DNA from: Psettodes erumei
Taxonomy: Eukaryota > Chordata > Actinopteri > Pleuronectiformes > Psettodidae
DNA: 64,000 nucleotides
Direction of reading: 5' to 3'
NCBI GenBank assembly: GCA_016785225.1
Contig: JAFBJZ010000665.1
Span: forward strand, 2,790,001-2,854,000
This document shows, one piece after another, positions 1 through 13,640 of the stretch. The first letter of the stretch is position 1. Each line of letters starts with the position of its first letter. Position numbers and translations under genes: made by a program. A model generated the notes under the pieces. It made no database searches, was not told where the DNA came from, and saw only the letters and a list, made by a program, of their open reading frames with translations.

Positions 1-290
1 GACCAAGTGTCTTTGCCTTTCCTACCCCAGTGAGTGAAGTGCTGTGAAGATGGGAACATGCCCAATATTCAGTCACGAGACAGCTCTTCATTCCATACTC
101 CACCCTGTGACAAGACCTGCTACTCTCAAGTTACAGCTGTGCAAGAATAGTTTGTGTTGAGCTATATAGGTCAGTGGTGTGTGCTTGATAAAAACAAATA
201 TATGTATATGTGGATAGATATAGTTATTTCTGTGAGTGCAGAAGATAATGTACTGTATTTTAATTCAATAAAAGTGGTGTCAACTAAAAA
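1..290 (+). other. Probable 3' UTR tail of an upstream plus-strand gene
   Basis: No coding sequence is visible here. A canonical AATAAA lies at 267-272 and is followed by a GT-rich stretch, which looks like the 3' end of a transcript entering from outside the window. The gene itself cannot be identified. It could equally be a chance AATAAA in intergenic DNA. Confidence 0.35.
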
Positions 291-816
291 ATCTTAAGTT
301 GCTTTATTTCTATTGCACAACAAAAACAACAACTGGTATAGTTGTATTATGGGGGGTTTTCAAGGGATTTCTGAAGGGTCAAGGGTTCTTGAGGATATGG
401 CCTGCAGCCTATCAAGATATTTTTTGCATTGCATTTTTTTTACATGTTCTGGTCTTTTTAATATATATAATTGTCCTTTGCTCAGTATATCTTTACTTGC
501 ATAATGACAATTCAAAAATATTACGTCATGGGAATTTAACTGCAATAATTAGAAGGTAACAAATAAATGATGGCTGAAAAAGGTCATTCGACTGACTCGT
601 CAATACTCACCAGTATTTTGAAATTTACCAGTGTTGTTGACTCACAAGCCCAGCCTTAGGTGAATTATCCAGCTTTTATTTTGAAGGAGACACACTACTC
701 AACCGGAACCAATATCACACATTTCCTGTTCCTCCTATATGTTTGACTTATCGGCTAGCAGTATTGTATTGACCAATTTGTTCGTCATTTATCTCTCCTT
801 TTTCCTTGTCGCCAGG
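291..816. promoter_or_regulatory. Intergenic region and probable znhit3 promoter/5' UTR
   Basis: About 500 bp of AT-rich sequence without a convincing exon. The short open frames at 299-559 show no recognisable protein. The znhit3 promoter and 5' UTR should lie at its right end, but I see no TATA box or other element I would name. Confidence 0.35.
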
Positions 817-2621
817 ATGCAGATATGCAATGTGTGCAGTGAACAGACACCGAAATACAGATGTCCAGTCTGCAAAATAAGATAGTAAGTGTGTTTAACT
901 TTCTGTCTACAAGCTAGCCAAGCTTTGGATAGCTTCCGATTTGTTTGGCTAGTTTTTCTACGCTACCACTCAAAAAAATTAAAAACAATATCTTTAGACT
1001 GGGGTGGGTCTAAAAAGAGAAACCTTATTGTTCTACTAATTAGTCGAGTGAGTAAGCAGGATGTAACTTAAAATGTACAGTATACAGCAGCCACGAGTAT
1101 CCACGAGTTTAAATGAAATGGATTCGTCTGCTACTGTACACACAAACCTACGTTTTTAAAACATGGCACTGGGTCCCAAAAGGCGAAAAGACCTCTTCTG
1201 TAACTCCATGTTAGGATATTTATGAAATGTTTATTGACGATATCACTGTATTAAACTAATGTCCTCTAAGTTACACGTGTAAACAATTCTGAACATCGCT
1301 ACCACATGTGACGGCAAGTCATGCGGGTCAAAAAGGGTTGCGATTTGATGATGACGAGTTATCCGATTATTGAATCAAATTATTTTGACTTTAAGTTTGG
1401 AGTACCTGTTTGATTACTGATGGATAAACTCTCTTAATTAAAATATCTAACTATGTTCATGTGTGTACATATTACTGACATACTGGCGTTATTTAAAAAA
1501 ATGAATCTCGATGCTTTTCCTCCTGCAGTTGTTCACTTGGCTGTTACAAGCGGCATAAAGGTACCTCAGCTTAATCTCAGTCTGTTGTTGTTGTTGTGTT
1601 TAGCTGTGGACATATTCAAAGGAAATATTAGACCTCTCATAATTTGATTTTCTCTCTCTATAGACACCTGCCTCCCTGTTGATCACCCCACACCCACTGT
1701 TCCAGAAGCAAAGGAGACTTTCAATAGCGGTATGTAGCTTTTTCTCTCATCAGCCTTGTGATTGTGTTTCATTGTGCAGTGCGTCCATATAAGCCAACAA
1801 GAGCCCAAATTCTGAAAATGATTATGGATGTGTGTGGGCATCCTGGACAAGACTAGTGTCATGAATTTTAAACACTGAATTCCCATTAATAGAATCAAGT
1901 GGTTTTACTGTTAAAGTATATCAAGCCTAAAGAATAAACATTGCTTATCATCTGATGTCTTAAATCACAGTGAGATTTACCATATTCATTCAGGCATGTG
2001 GGTGTTGAATACTTAATGATGATAGAAAAATTATAAACAATATACAGCTGTGTTTCTCTATAATGCTTATAGGGAGAGTGGGCAAGAAAACCTTAACTTT
2101 ATAATTGGTGTTACAGATATTGTGTTTATTTAACTGTCACTTGTCCCTGACAGGTTGTGCGATAAAGCGAGTTCAGCATTTTGCTTTACTGTCTTTGCAG
2201 AGCCTTGGACTTTTGAGGATCTTCTGCATGAAGATGACATCATTGACAAAGTGCCTCTGCAGAGGCTCCAGATGTTAGGTATTCATCTAACAATTACCTT
2301 TATCATCTGCTTTTCACCCTTCGGGTTTTCTTAACAATATTGGCGGCAGACTCCCTTGTCAAATGCTGCCTCAGCTAATACATACGGCCAAATAAATTAA
2401 GCTTTCTTATTTCCTCTACAGGTCAGTCCAAAGAGCTAAGAGATCTTCTCTGCAACCCCCATCTGAGACAGTTATTGCGCTCGGTTGACAGCGCAGAAAG
2501 CAAAGATGATGCGATGAAAGCTGCCATGCAGGAGCCTCTGTTTGTTGAGTTTTCAGATCAGTGTTTGAAAGTTGTCAAAAATGAAGCAAAGTCATTAATA
2601 TCTAATGAAGATAGTGATTAG
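817..2621 (+). CDS. znhit3: Zinc finger HIT domain-containing protein 3 (ZNHIT3)
   Basis: Five coding exons: 817-884, 1529-1560, 1664-1729, 2201-2278 and 2422-2621. Each is bounded by GT/AG, and they join to 444 nt (147 aa plus stop; human is about 155 aa). The N-terminus is a zf-HIT finger with zinc ligands C4, C7, C16, C19, C24, C28, H32 and C36, split across exons 1-3. The C-terminal half carries the conserved LCNPHLRQLL and MQEPLFVEF motifs. In known biology ZNHIT3 pairs with NUFIP1 in assembly of box C/D snoRNPs in the nucleus. The start is the first ATG, five codons before the second cysteine, as in the family. The gene converges tail-to-tail with myo19. Identification is secure; the 5' UTR was not defined. 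Confidence 0.95.
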
Positions 2622-2788
2622 TAAAATTGTAGCTGGATTATTTTGTCTTTTTCGGATCACTTTTTGATATTTTTGCAGGGGAAGTTTATTTTTTATATAT
2701 TATACACTGTCTTACAACAGGCCACTGTATGTTGTATGGCTGCTCTAACTTTTGTTGTGCTTTGTCATGTCACAGTATATAGAATTGA

Positions 2789-2794
2789 AATAAA
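2789..2794 (+). terminator. znhit3: Poly(A) signal of znhit3
   Basis: AATAAA about 170 bp after the znhit3 stop codon. It is the first canonical signal downstream on this strand. Confidence 0.7.
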
Positions 2795-4164
2795 TGTGTA
2801 AAGGCAACATTAAGAGATATACAGTGAAGTTTTACATTAAAGATTTTTTATAACATTGACATTCATTTCAGACAGTCATTTAAATATAAATTCAAGTTGT
2901 TGTACATGGATTCCTTGGTACCCTCTGACAAAAACAGATAAAACAACATGTAATAGAGCCTGACAAAAATCTACAGCAGATTTAAAAAGACAGAGGAATT
3001 ATTCAGCGAGCTAGTGAATACATGCTTAGAATCAAAAAGGCTGAACCTGTGGGTGATGTGTTAGATCGAAAGCTACGAGGATAAACTTTGGTTTTAAGTT
3101 AAACGCATCACGTTGGTAACTTTTTATGGTGAAAAAATGTCATAAAACAATATGGCAATAATAACTACATGTTGGTTACACAATGAAGTCCCTCCTTCCA
3201 CATAAAACACTGTAGTGTAAGTCTTTGGTATGTTATGCAATACTTGCATAGCTTTGGACTGCAGGTGAACATTTGGCTGACAGGCACATGATAAAGACCC
3301 TTTATCAAAGAAAGCAGCAATATGAATAAGCCTGGGTTCATCCTGTCCCTGGTTCACATCAATGATGTGTTTGCTTGTTAATGCAGTATGTAAGCAGGTG
3401 TGTGGTTTAATGTGCAATATGTGCTTCACGTGTGCAATACCTGCTTAATTACCATTTTTAAATCAAAGCTGTGTTTTCACAACCAAAACTACATCTATGA
3501 AATTACACATAAATAATCACCTTTAAATAAATATACATACATACTAATGCCCCATTTGTATTTTGAGTGGAGATTTATAAAAGAGGCACTTCTCAAAAGG
3601 TCCAATACTTTGACCAACAGCCTGATGTTCCAGAGACAGGGACAGGGACAAAATCTCATTAAAAAAAAAATATTATATGTTTTTCTTGTCCTGCAATGAC
3701 ATCATCATGATCACAATTCACATGCCCTTCCTTGTACATGGACACATGACAAAAAACTGCTTTCTCTCCAAACATAGCAGAAGGCAGTGTTTCTCATCAG
3801 TCCACTGACTGAGATTATGAATTTAAGATGATTTTTAAGTCTCCGGGTTCCCAAAGCTACTACAGGTGATTATGGATAATAAGTTTATCAGGTTTGTAGC
3901 ACACTGCTATAGCTTACCTGACTTCATGTTAGGTAAAAAAAATAATTATCGCGCAAAGGTGCAGGTTCTGCAAGTCTTAGCGCTAATGTATAACACTAAC
4001 AGAAACTTTGGCATCCTTACAAAAATCTCTTACTGGTCTAAGTTAGATGAAAAAAAAACATGCAAAATGGCAGCATAAAATACCAGGTTTGTTCCCACTG
4101 TGTCAGATTTTCTTTTATCTGGATCCATGGAATCAGCCTTTAGTTTTCTGCAGAGAGGGAACTC
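2795..4164 (-). other. myo19 3' UTR and convergent intergenic region
   Basis: No coding exon is visible between the znhit3 poly(A) signal and the myo19 stop codon at 4165-4167. The myo19 3' UTR must occupy the right part. No canonical minus-strand AATAAA is evident close to the stop. A variant ATTAAA (TTTAAT on the plus strand, 3406-3411) is one candidate, and an AATAAA at 2685-2690 inside the znhit3 3' UTR is another, so the UTR length is unsettled. Confidence 0.4.
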
Positions 4165-7100
4165 TTACAAAGTTTTCTCGAGCAGGATCTCATTGAACCC
4201 TGTCACGTCAGTCTTCATGTCTGGTTGCCTGTCAGCATACAGAAGTGGAGATCGCTGATAGTGCAGCTTTACAGATCCCTGTGCAGGAAACGAAAATGAA
4301 TCCCAAAACAGCAATCACAGACATCCCCCAGCTGACGACAACAAAAGATTTGAAGAGAATGTGCGGATGTGCCCTCACCTTGGGTTGGGCCCGTATGGAG
4401 GCGAGCCCCTGCGTGTACTGGTTGGTTTCCACCTTGTACTCCCCTCTCCTGGAGGGCAGGTTGAGCGAGGCCATGGCGGACATCATCTTCTGGAAGCCCG
4501 TGGCCGTCAGGGACATGGTGATGGAGGGGGCCGAGGCCAGCGCCAGGCCCATGGGCCACCCTCGCACTGTTACAGGCTCCTGGACGGTGGAGAGCTGCAC
4601 CGAGCCCCGCTGCCTGATGACGGGGCTCAGTGCTGGCGGTTCCTCCTCCACAAGGTCCTGAGCGTCATCGAGTTCTACTTCAGCCAATGATTTCAAGAGA
4701 GCCTGCCACCAGAACCAAGCAGTAATTTGCATATTATTCCAATCTATGATCAAGAACATATTTTGTATTCACATGCACTCGTTTTTTTGTAACTGATGGT
4801 GTTTGATATAACAGTTTTATTTATTCACCTTGTTTTACATTTATTTTTTTTGATTTATTACTTTTCTTCTTTGTTGTATTGTTAATAAAGACAATAAATC
4901 TAACACCTGGCCACTGTATTGAAGTTACAAATTATTTCAACATTTCACATGACCTTTAGAATTACAACTTAAACATAGTTTTACATGTCTTACTGCATAA
5001 ATGAGTTTGCAAACTTTTTAAAATTAATACTTAAAATGAACAAAATCAATTAATTAAATCTAAAATTTAAATCTCACCCTCCGCTTCCTCCAGGTGTCCT
5101 GGATGACTGCAGCTGCTCTGTTCCATCTCTGGACCTGCCTCCTGATGAGCCAGGACCGCACCGCTGTGGGCAGTACAGAATGCATTTAAACAGCTATCCA
5201 TTCTGCAAGGTTAACCTGTGCGCATTTTGTCCCATTGGACAAGAAATCATTCATGCACCCCCTCATTGAGGTGGAAGTACCAAAAGAACATCTGCCATTA
5301 ACCTTAAATCAGATGAGCTTTTACTGCATGTGTGGCAGCTTCTGCGTGTGCAGATTCCGCCAGCTGGTTCCTGTTGGCCTGTCAGTCAGGTCAGAGCCGG
5401 CAGACTCGCACAGTGCCATTCCACTCAGCAGTACCTGGCCAGGGTATTAAGAGTTTACCTGCTTGGATCAGAGTGGCAGACTTCCGACGGGCGTGGCGTC
5501 TGCGGCGCTGGTACCGCAGCCAGCAGCACTGAATGGAGAAGGCGCACTGAGACAAGATCTTCTTCCTCTGATCCTCCAGCAAATCTAGCTGTGAGACAAG
5601 GGCCAGGCAGGTCAGTACTCAAAAAAAAAAAAAAAATAGAGCTTACTGATCAATAATTCAACATTTAACAGCACCTACTAAGGAATATATGAGCAAACTG
5701 AAATTCTATGAAGTAATACCCACACTTTATATTGTGTTTATAAAAAACTGACCATTGACTGGGTGAGAAAAACTTTTGTGTTTCCGCAGTGCACCCAAGA
5801 ACTGCATTTTTCACTGTCAAGGCAGCGTGAGGGGTCTGGAGCCTGTTGTTGGAACACCACCCAAGGAGCTTCTCCACCTCTTGCCGAAGGACGTCGTGGC
5901 TGTCAGCCTCCGAATCTGGGACAGAGCGGCAAACGTGAATCAGACAGAGTGAAGCACAAGAGATCAAGTACCGGCTGAGCAGCGCTCTGGAGGTTCAGTT
6001 CTACCACACGGCATTTTTGTTTGACCAGCGTGTCAGGCAGTGAGGTTAAAAAGTGTTAGTGGATGAAGATGGACAGCACAAAGAAATCCAACAGCGGTAA
6101 AAGCACAGCTTCAAACGATTCCGGTATTGTTACTGTTGCTTCAAGACATCTTTCAAGCCTGATTACGTGCAAGTGCATGTGAGGACATGTGAGCGCTGTG
6201 AAGAGTTAACTACATTCATGGCAGCAAACCGATTTAGCGAGCAGGCTCTTTGACACAAGAAGCAGCCAAAGATCAAGAACGATTACAGAAATGACATGCA
6301 TAGCAAGATCTGATAATCAGAGGTACATGCATTTACCTTCAAAGTTCATAAGGAGTTGTAAATTTTGTTAGGAAATCCTGTTTTTATAGACCAAATTGTA
6401 AAGTCCCAAGGAGAGCAGAGAACTGATGGTCAAATGTACTAAGAGGGCTAGTGAAGCGAAAGGAGAATAAACCAGCAGACCTAAAGACAGGAAATAAAAT
6501 CAGTCTTCGTCCCCAGCCAAAACTGACCACATATAGACACCGTAACAAATTGTACTCACCGACACAATGGCTATCCGACTTGGACCTTGAATATTTTGCA
6601 ATCAGGCCGTAACGTTGCATGAAGCTCATGAAAGGAATTCTGCGCAGCAGGAAGGACAAATCAACCAACATCCGAGGGAGACAACGCCACACGTTAAGAT
6701 TAAGAGTCGGACATAGGAAAAACATTTCACCTTATTGGAAAGCCCGCTGCGCTTATGTGTATGGTTTCCACGATGCCACAGGCCTCCAGCTGCATGATAA
6801 CCTGACAGCAGAGAGGAAATACCCATGAAAATCTTTCCATTAATGGAGAGCGCTGCCCTCTCACTGCCATTGTGGCACTGCTGAAAAACAGACCAGTATT
6901 AACTGTGTGTCGGAACTTTACCTCCTCCTTTTGGAAGGTCAGCGGCTTGCAGTCCGGGTTTGGTTTGATACAGCGGGTGTAATGAGGGGTTGTGGTGTGA
7001 AGGATCCTCATCAGGCTTTCGAGAGAGTTCTACAGTCACACAGTAACATTTAGAGTGCCATGATTAGATCCCCTCAGGAGGAAATCCACACCGCCCAACA

Positions 7101-10100
7101 TGTTCAAAGAACCCTAGTGTTAAAGGCTTTAGCTGTCTCCCACCTTAAACTTAGAGACCACAGTGACTTTACTGAGCCCCTTGGTGGTCAAGTTCTCAGT
7201 TTCCTTGTCACTGAATATTTGGTGAAGCAGGGAGTTATCGGCCTTCTGAAGCAGGCTGATGAGCTCTGGTGGTACTGGGTCCTGAAACACAAAACCCAGT
7301 GGAAGATGAGCGGATGAACCCGTGCGTTCGACTTCTCTGAAAGCAGATCGAGAGCTTTTCTTACCTTGTTTTTCTCCACCATGCCCTGTAGCTGGTAGTT
7401 GACTTTGCCAGCGTAGTGGGCCACAGTGAAGTGCGGCACCTTGCTGAACTTGTCCCAGCTGATGTTGACATTATCGCAGAGCTCCTTCTCCAAACGAACC
7501 CTGAACGTCTTGGCGTCTGAGGCTCGATTGAGACGACTCTCCTACAGAACAAGTATATAAAATGCTATATAACATCTGCTTGCTATTGATACATATGGCA
7601 CAGTTAATAATACATCAGTGTTCGCTTAACAAAGAAAATGATCTCTTCCATGTTTAGACAAAGATTGTATGACACTGCCACAGATGTAAAATTACATCTA
7701 TGGCATTCCTTTAGAATAAATTACCACTGGCTTCAGTGCACTAAGTGAATCCATCCTTCTTCTTCTCCATCCTCTTATCATTTTAAAGATAAAGTATAAA
7801 ATATACATAAATATATACTTTAGATAATTAAATAACAAGAAAATGAGGAGGATACCTCATTAAGGAGAGAGAACACACTGACTGGGCTCCCCTCTATGAG
7901 ATCCAGACAGCTCTGGTTGTCTTGGTATTTGACGAAGGACCACTGCAACCCCTCTGACACATATTCCTCCTGGCAGAACGGATGAAAAACACAATATGTT
8001 CACGCAAGGTGCGATAATGCTCCCGTTTGTCTGAAATGCACAGGGTGAGCAGTGATGTCCATCAGAGAATCTACAGCTCTGCATGGAAAAGTGACTGACA
8101 GGAAGACTACCTGCTGAGCTCTGAGATAATGGGCCACAAAGTGCTGCTGCAGTTTCTCATTGGCGTAGTTGATGCACAGCTGCTCCAGGTTGTTGACCTG
8201 AAAACACTCGAACCCGTACACATCTAGGACTCCTGGAGAATACAAAGAGGAGGCTCATCAAAAGAAGCTTTGCATTCAGTAAAGTCCAAAAATATATTAT
8301 ATATATATATAATATACATATATATTAAAATATAGACTCGCACCTATGAAGTTGCACCACATGGATTTGTCTGCACATATGCTGTTGTTGATGAAAGTAA
8401 CCAGCCATTCAAATAATCTGTTGGAAAAGGGCATCACATTTATTACTGTGAGAATAAAAAGTGAGTACCAGTGCTTATCAGACGTCTTCCTCACTGTTTA
8501 TTGTAAGCAAAAAGGCATGATGGCTTCACAGTTGAGTGTTTGACGACAACAGGTTGTTGGTCACAGGACAAAAACAAGCTCCTGCAGGACCAGCCACAGT
8601 CACATAACATGGCAGTGTGACAAACTGCTGCGTTATCCTTCTTACTGGGCGTAGATGGCCTTGGCCAGGCAGTCTCTCCTCATGCTGCACTCGGCCTGGG
8701 AACAGGGCTTGAGCACGTTCTGCTTCCCCGCCTTCAGAGTCCTCACTCTCAAACACATCTGAAGCTCGTCGGCCGGGACACACAGCAGCTCAGCAGCCCT
8801 CTGCAAGAAGTCTGACACAGACGCAGGAGAGGAAGGATGTTAGCTCCGTGTCAGTGACGCCACTTGATTAAATATCTTAAAATCATATCCAATACCTTTA
8901 GACTGTTCTTCTAGGTTACAAGGTTGTGATTCATCCGCTGAAGAGGAGAAGGTCACATTTCCCAGCTGCAGGAGCCCTGCTAATATCTGTAAAGCATTAC
9001 GATGAAAAGAGAGATTAAAACCTATGCTCACAGAGAAATAAAGGTAACTAAAAAATGCACACCAAACAACACTGAATGTTTAGGATCAATTTCTTACCCT
9101 GAATATTTGTCTCTGCCTTTCTGCATCAATGCCCAGATGAACCATGGCCTCGACGGTGTCATGAAAGCAATCCTCTATAAAACATTAAACGAACAGCAGC
9201 TACTTGTATCACGCACCAAACACAAAAAAAAAAAAATTGTAAAAATACAAATAAATAAAGGAGAAAAAAGACGAGTGACCAACCCTCAATTGTTTTTTCA
9301 ACATTTGGCAGCCACACAAAGTGTTGGCCATGTGGCATCTTCCACTCCTTTCTCTGCTCATCTGTGGCCCCTTTCATCATCTGAAAAAAACAATAAACTC
9401 CCATTTAAATAAATGTACCCATATTAGACTAAAATATCAAATTTACAACTGAGCTGTAGTGCAGGTCCATCATATCACCTGGTAAAAGACATGGAAGTTC
9501 CTCTCGTTAGTCGGTTGGCAGGCCACCCGGGTCTTCTCCAGCAAATATGTTTGCACAGACGCCCCCACTAAGAGCTGACACCTTCAAATAAAAAAAAAAA
9601 CATGATAAAAACTTTAAATAAAATTTCCTGTGGTTGACTTTGAGAAAGCGAGCTGATGCCCTGAGGCTGATGATTTCTCGTGTGATCGTACCTGTCCAGC
9701 TGGAGCTGGATGTACTTTCCAAAGCGGCTGCTGTTGTTGTTGCGCAGCGTGCAGGCATTGCCTAATGAGAAACACACTGTTGATGAGCGGCTGTCTACAG
9801 GAGTAACTTTCACATCAACAAGATACCAGTTGATCTATTGTCTCACCAAAAGCTTCCATGATGGGGTTGGAGTCCAGCACCCTCCTCTCTATCCGCTCCA
9901 CTGTGTCCTGACTCCTCATCACTGAGGAAGAGGCCGCCACCGTGGCGTAGTATTTCATCAGGCAACGAGATGTCCATGTCTGTAAAGAAACAAATCATTC
10001 ATAGACCAGAAGCAACTAACCAACTCTACCGATGTCATTCTTTTTTATTATTGTGACGTATTTCTTCTTCAGTAAAGGCTAATTGCTGTGATGTTTTCCC

Positions 10101-13100
10101 CAGAGATCAACCATCAATCAGAAAGTGTGATGAGTGCTCAAACACCTTTTTCTTTGGGTGATGTAGTTTGGGGAGTCTGAGGCAGTGTGGCTATTACGCC
10201 TCAATAATGATTTTAACTCAAGAAAATAAGCAGTTATGTAATTGAAAATCAATATGAGCAAACACTCTCATATAACAGTAATCAATAAGTTGAAACCAGC
10301 AAAAAGTTCTGTTTATTCACAACAAACCACTGTTGCTGTTTAAAAGACACTGTGAAGTTCCAACACATGCAAAACATCCAAACTGCCTTGAGGGTGTTGA
10401 AACGAGTGAGCATGCATTAAACACATACGTGCAGTAATAATGTACACAGGTCAACAAAAGGAATACAAATCCTTAAAACAAGCCAGTTCCCGAAACTCTA
10501 ATCAACTTATTCCTTACTCTGTTAACTGGCCAATATCCCAACTTACTGAGTTAAACGTGTGGTTCGGCAGGAAGAAAGCAAATAAAGCGGCATCATCAAC
10601 CCCTGACTGATGTGGAATGTTATGTTTATACTATGAGTGGAACGCACTTACCTTTCCTGCACCACTCTCACCACTGACCACCAACGACTGGTTCACTGGC
10701 TCCAGCTGACCCTGAACATTCCTGTAGGCTTCTTCTGCCACAATAAAGATGTGTGGCTTGAACTCCTGGTGACCAGAGTACACAGGCTTATTAAGATGCC
10801 AAACAGTCATGACTACAGGGAGAGCCATCAGGGGCTGTGCAGAGTTTGACGTTGACAATGAACTCCAGGGTTTATATTCGAAGTGATGGTTTAAGTGACC
10901 TCAAAACAGGATGGTTTGTGCTTTTGGCATCCAATATACTGATGAAATAGTGACTGCAGTTTACTTGTAGACACACTCGTGGTTCCAGTTGGATCATTTT
11001 TTGAATGTCTGCATTAGTGTGTGATAAAAATCGGACGTCCGGGAAACAGCCCTTTAGAAAAAAACAACCTGACGATTGAAGCCACCCTCACCATCCACAC
11101 CCCCGCGTGTGCCCCAATCCATTTTTCCCCCTAACATGAATAAAACCCACACAGAGGAGTTACAGCTGACTAACAGTGTGGGGACATGCTGTGATGTTGT
11201 AAATACCTGGGGCTGAGGAGCACAGTGATACTCCTTCATCACATCCAGAGAGTAGAGGTCTGGGATTGGCTGGAAGGGGTTGAGTGCCACCAAGGTGCAG
11301 CCAGCATGGGTGTAAAACACCTTCACCCTGTACCTGGCCTGCAGGCATTTCAGAACTGCCAGAGGAAAATAACATTAAATATCATTAGAAATTAACAGGA
11401 AAAAAGAGACCCGGTATACCAGAATAATGCTGACATAACCTTATATATATATATACACACAATACAATGACACAGAAAGAAATTGTGCTTCATATGTACC
11501 TATTAGTATTATTACAAATAGAAAAACAACTGCCTCTGTGTATATTGGAGTCATTTGGCTGTACAGCAGTCATTCATGCATTTTTTTTTTTAATCTTCCC
11601 TGCAGATTTTATCACGATGTGGGTAAATAGTACACAGTAAATATTGCAATCCAAGGTGACATGAGCTGGAAAACACTGCTTCACACTGACTATGTAGTTG
11701 CACATACAGACATATCAAACACTAAGCACACACTGACAGCCAGTGGTAGAGAGTTCGAGATCATCTTATTAAGTGTGAGGGGTAGGTTGCTGATCAAAAC
11801 TACACACAATTTATAACAGGTGAAATGATTTAAATGCAAATTACAACTACCAGCTCCAAGCCCCATGAAACCTCATGTTATCAAAGTGCATTAGAGGCAC
11901 AAGGAGAGATTTAAGTGTTCTTCATGATCACTAGTTACCTGTTGTAGGGGTCACTGGATTGACTTTAGTGAGGTCATCGTAAGTGTGGAGTTGGTCTTCA
12001 TCAGTGAGGAAAGCCCGAACCTCTCCCTCCAGGGAATCATTTAGGGACGGTTGAGGAGAACGAGCTTTGTGGACATATCCTTTCACCTGTGCGTAGGAGA
12101 GCCAATGTGAGCCAATCACACAAGCAGAGGAAGGATATTATACTTAAAACATCAAGACACACACAAAGAAAAAAAATCGACATGATCAAATAAAGGAGAG
12201 GGAGGGATTGTGTTTTATATATTTTGTATATAAACACATATTTTTTTAAAAGTCTGAAACCAGACCGCTGTGCCAAAACCTCTGGTGTCCTCATGACATC
12301 AAGTCTGAACGTGCCAGTCTGCAGCAGACTGTGATTCTTGGCAAAGGTAGTATTTTCAAAATAAGGGTATAGTCCTCATATCAGACTTACAGTAGTGCAG
12401 TAAAATAAATCTTATTTTTGCATCAAAATGCCAAACATTCTGTATTTTATATCTGATAACATTTTTATGGGGTTGTGAAGCTTCTAAAACATGTCACCCT
12501 AATGCAACTAGAATTCTAAAGTTTTTCTTCTTGGCTTTTAGCTCTGTCAGACCTCATAATAAAAATTACATATGCAAATCAATCACTTCACACTTCTCAC
12601 ATCCCATTTTCATTTACATAATGGTTTATTTGAGAAGCTCAAACCACCCTTACATACCTTGTATGTATCTGTACAGAACTACCTCCTGGTTCATGTGACA
12701 TGCGTCACTCATTCAGCCACAGTCCCATTTTGTCAGACTGACAGGCTCACATGGCCTGGACCTGCAGGCTGCCTGAGGACTGTCAGCAATCTGAGATGCT
12801 AAATGTGTGCAGACGGGTTTAATCCAGGTAGCCTACATCCCATCATTCTCTCAGGCTGTTGCAAACCACGTGAATAGACTTAATGGCATGCTACGCGAAT
12901 ACTGTCCTGAGCACACAACACAACAAGGCATATGCAATTGACACTACAGGGTGTAATGCTATTGTAGTATGCAATTATACTATGCTTTTAGAAAGTAGTA
13001 AAGGCCTTCACAATAAAGCCTGCTGGTACAACAATCATATGTAGTTAGACATGGAGCAAAACATTATACAAGGTTTGGGTACAAGGTATTATCTATTAAG

Positions 13101-13640
13101 TATTTTATGGTTATGGAGCCACTGGTCGACACAAACGTCCCAGCAGCGTCTGTAACCAATGTTTATATGCTGAAATTGACTAAAATAGCTGCAGTTTCGA
13201 AAGAAGTGCCCCACAACAATTCGACAGTATTCATTCGCGTTACTTGAAGTGTATTAGAAAAAGGTAGAAACCCTTATCATTTATTCGACTACGTTTGACG
13301 TCATTTACTCCTCGCATTATATGGACTATTTTTATCTAGCGCATTAAACGATGGATTAGGTTATTGTGATTTGGTCACAGATATGAGCTCGTACAACATT
13401 CGAAACAAAGCGTTTGAAAAGGAACCGACCAATCAAAACGGAGAACCGGCACAGACCGACACATGCGACACGGGTTAAGTGAACGTTGTCATCAACTTTC
13501 ACATTTTACAAATTAAAGAAGAAAACCTCTAAACCAGCAGATGTGAAATTGTAGATGGGTCATCCCGTGTCCTAACTTACCGTACCCCCTCCATGTCTGT
13601 ATCCTGCACTGACGTTACGTCTGTCGTCCGCAGTACTCAT
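4165..13640 (-). CDS. myo19: Unconventional myosin XIX (mitochondrial motor), with a 1-bp frameshift in exon 20
   Basis: Coding exons in transcript order: 13581-13640, 11939-12086, 11207-11355, 10652-10765, 9847-9979, 9692-9761, 9479-9581, 9284-9380, 9098-9174, 8896-8986, 8646-8811, 8344-8417, 8111-8232, 7856-7969, 7365-7541, 7144-7281, 6922-7029, 6731-6801, 6560-6639, 5753-5915, 5459-5588, 5078-5163, 4379-4702, 4165-4278. The expected product is 969 aa (human 970). Landmarks are P-loop GESGAGKT (151-158), switch I NNNSSRFGK (209-217), switch II DVYGFE (431-436), IQ motifs from about 771, and a C-terminal domain that in human anchors to the outer mitochondrial membrane. MYO19 is a plus-end actin motor for mitochondria. 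Exon 20 is 163 nt where 164 would keep frame; as read, translation stops at the exon 20/21 junction. The gene is head-to-head with pigw. Confidence 0.95.
5753..5915 (-). CDS. myo19: myo19 coding exon 20 carrying an apparent 1-nt deletion
   Basis: The exon enters in phase 1 and reads well through EVEKLLG. It then continues sensibly only in the next frame, which contains VHCGNTKVFLT, matching the conserved converter-to-neck segment of MYO19 (HCGRTKVF in human). One extra base in the G-run at about 5860-5862 restores phase 0 at the exon end and gives exactly the human spacing between these motifs. Without it, the frame ends in TAG at the first codons of exon 21. A 59-nt intron (GT at about 5859, AG at about 5801) would also restore frame, but it is very short with weak sites. 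Confidence 0.8.
8291..8332. repeat. AT-rich simple repeat
   Basis: An imperfect (AT)n stretch in the myo19 intron between exons 12 and 13. Confidence 0.85.

Noticed and set aside
4245..4661. 138-codon plus-strand frame
   Set aside because: It is the antisense shadow of the last two myo19 exons, which carry clear MYO19 C-terminal sequence.
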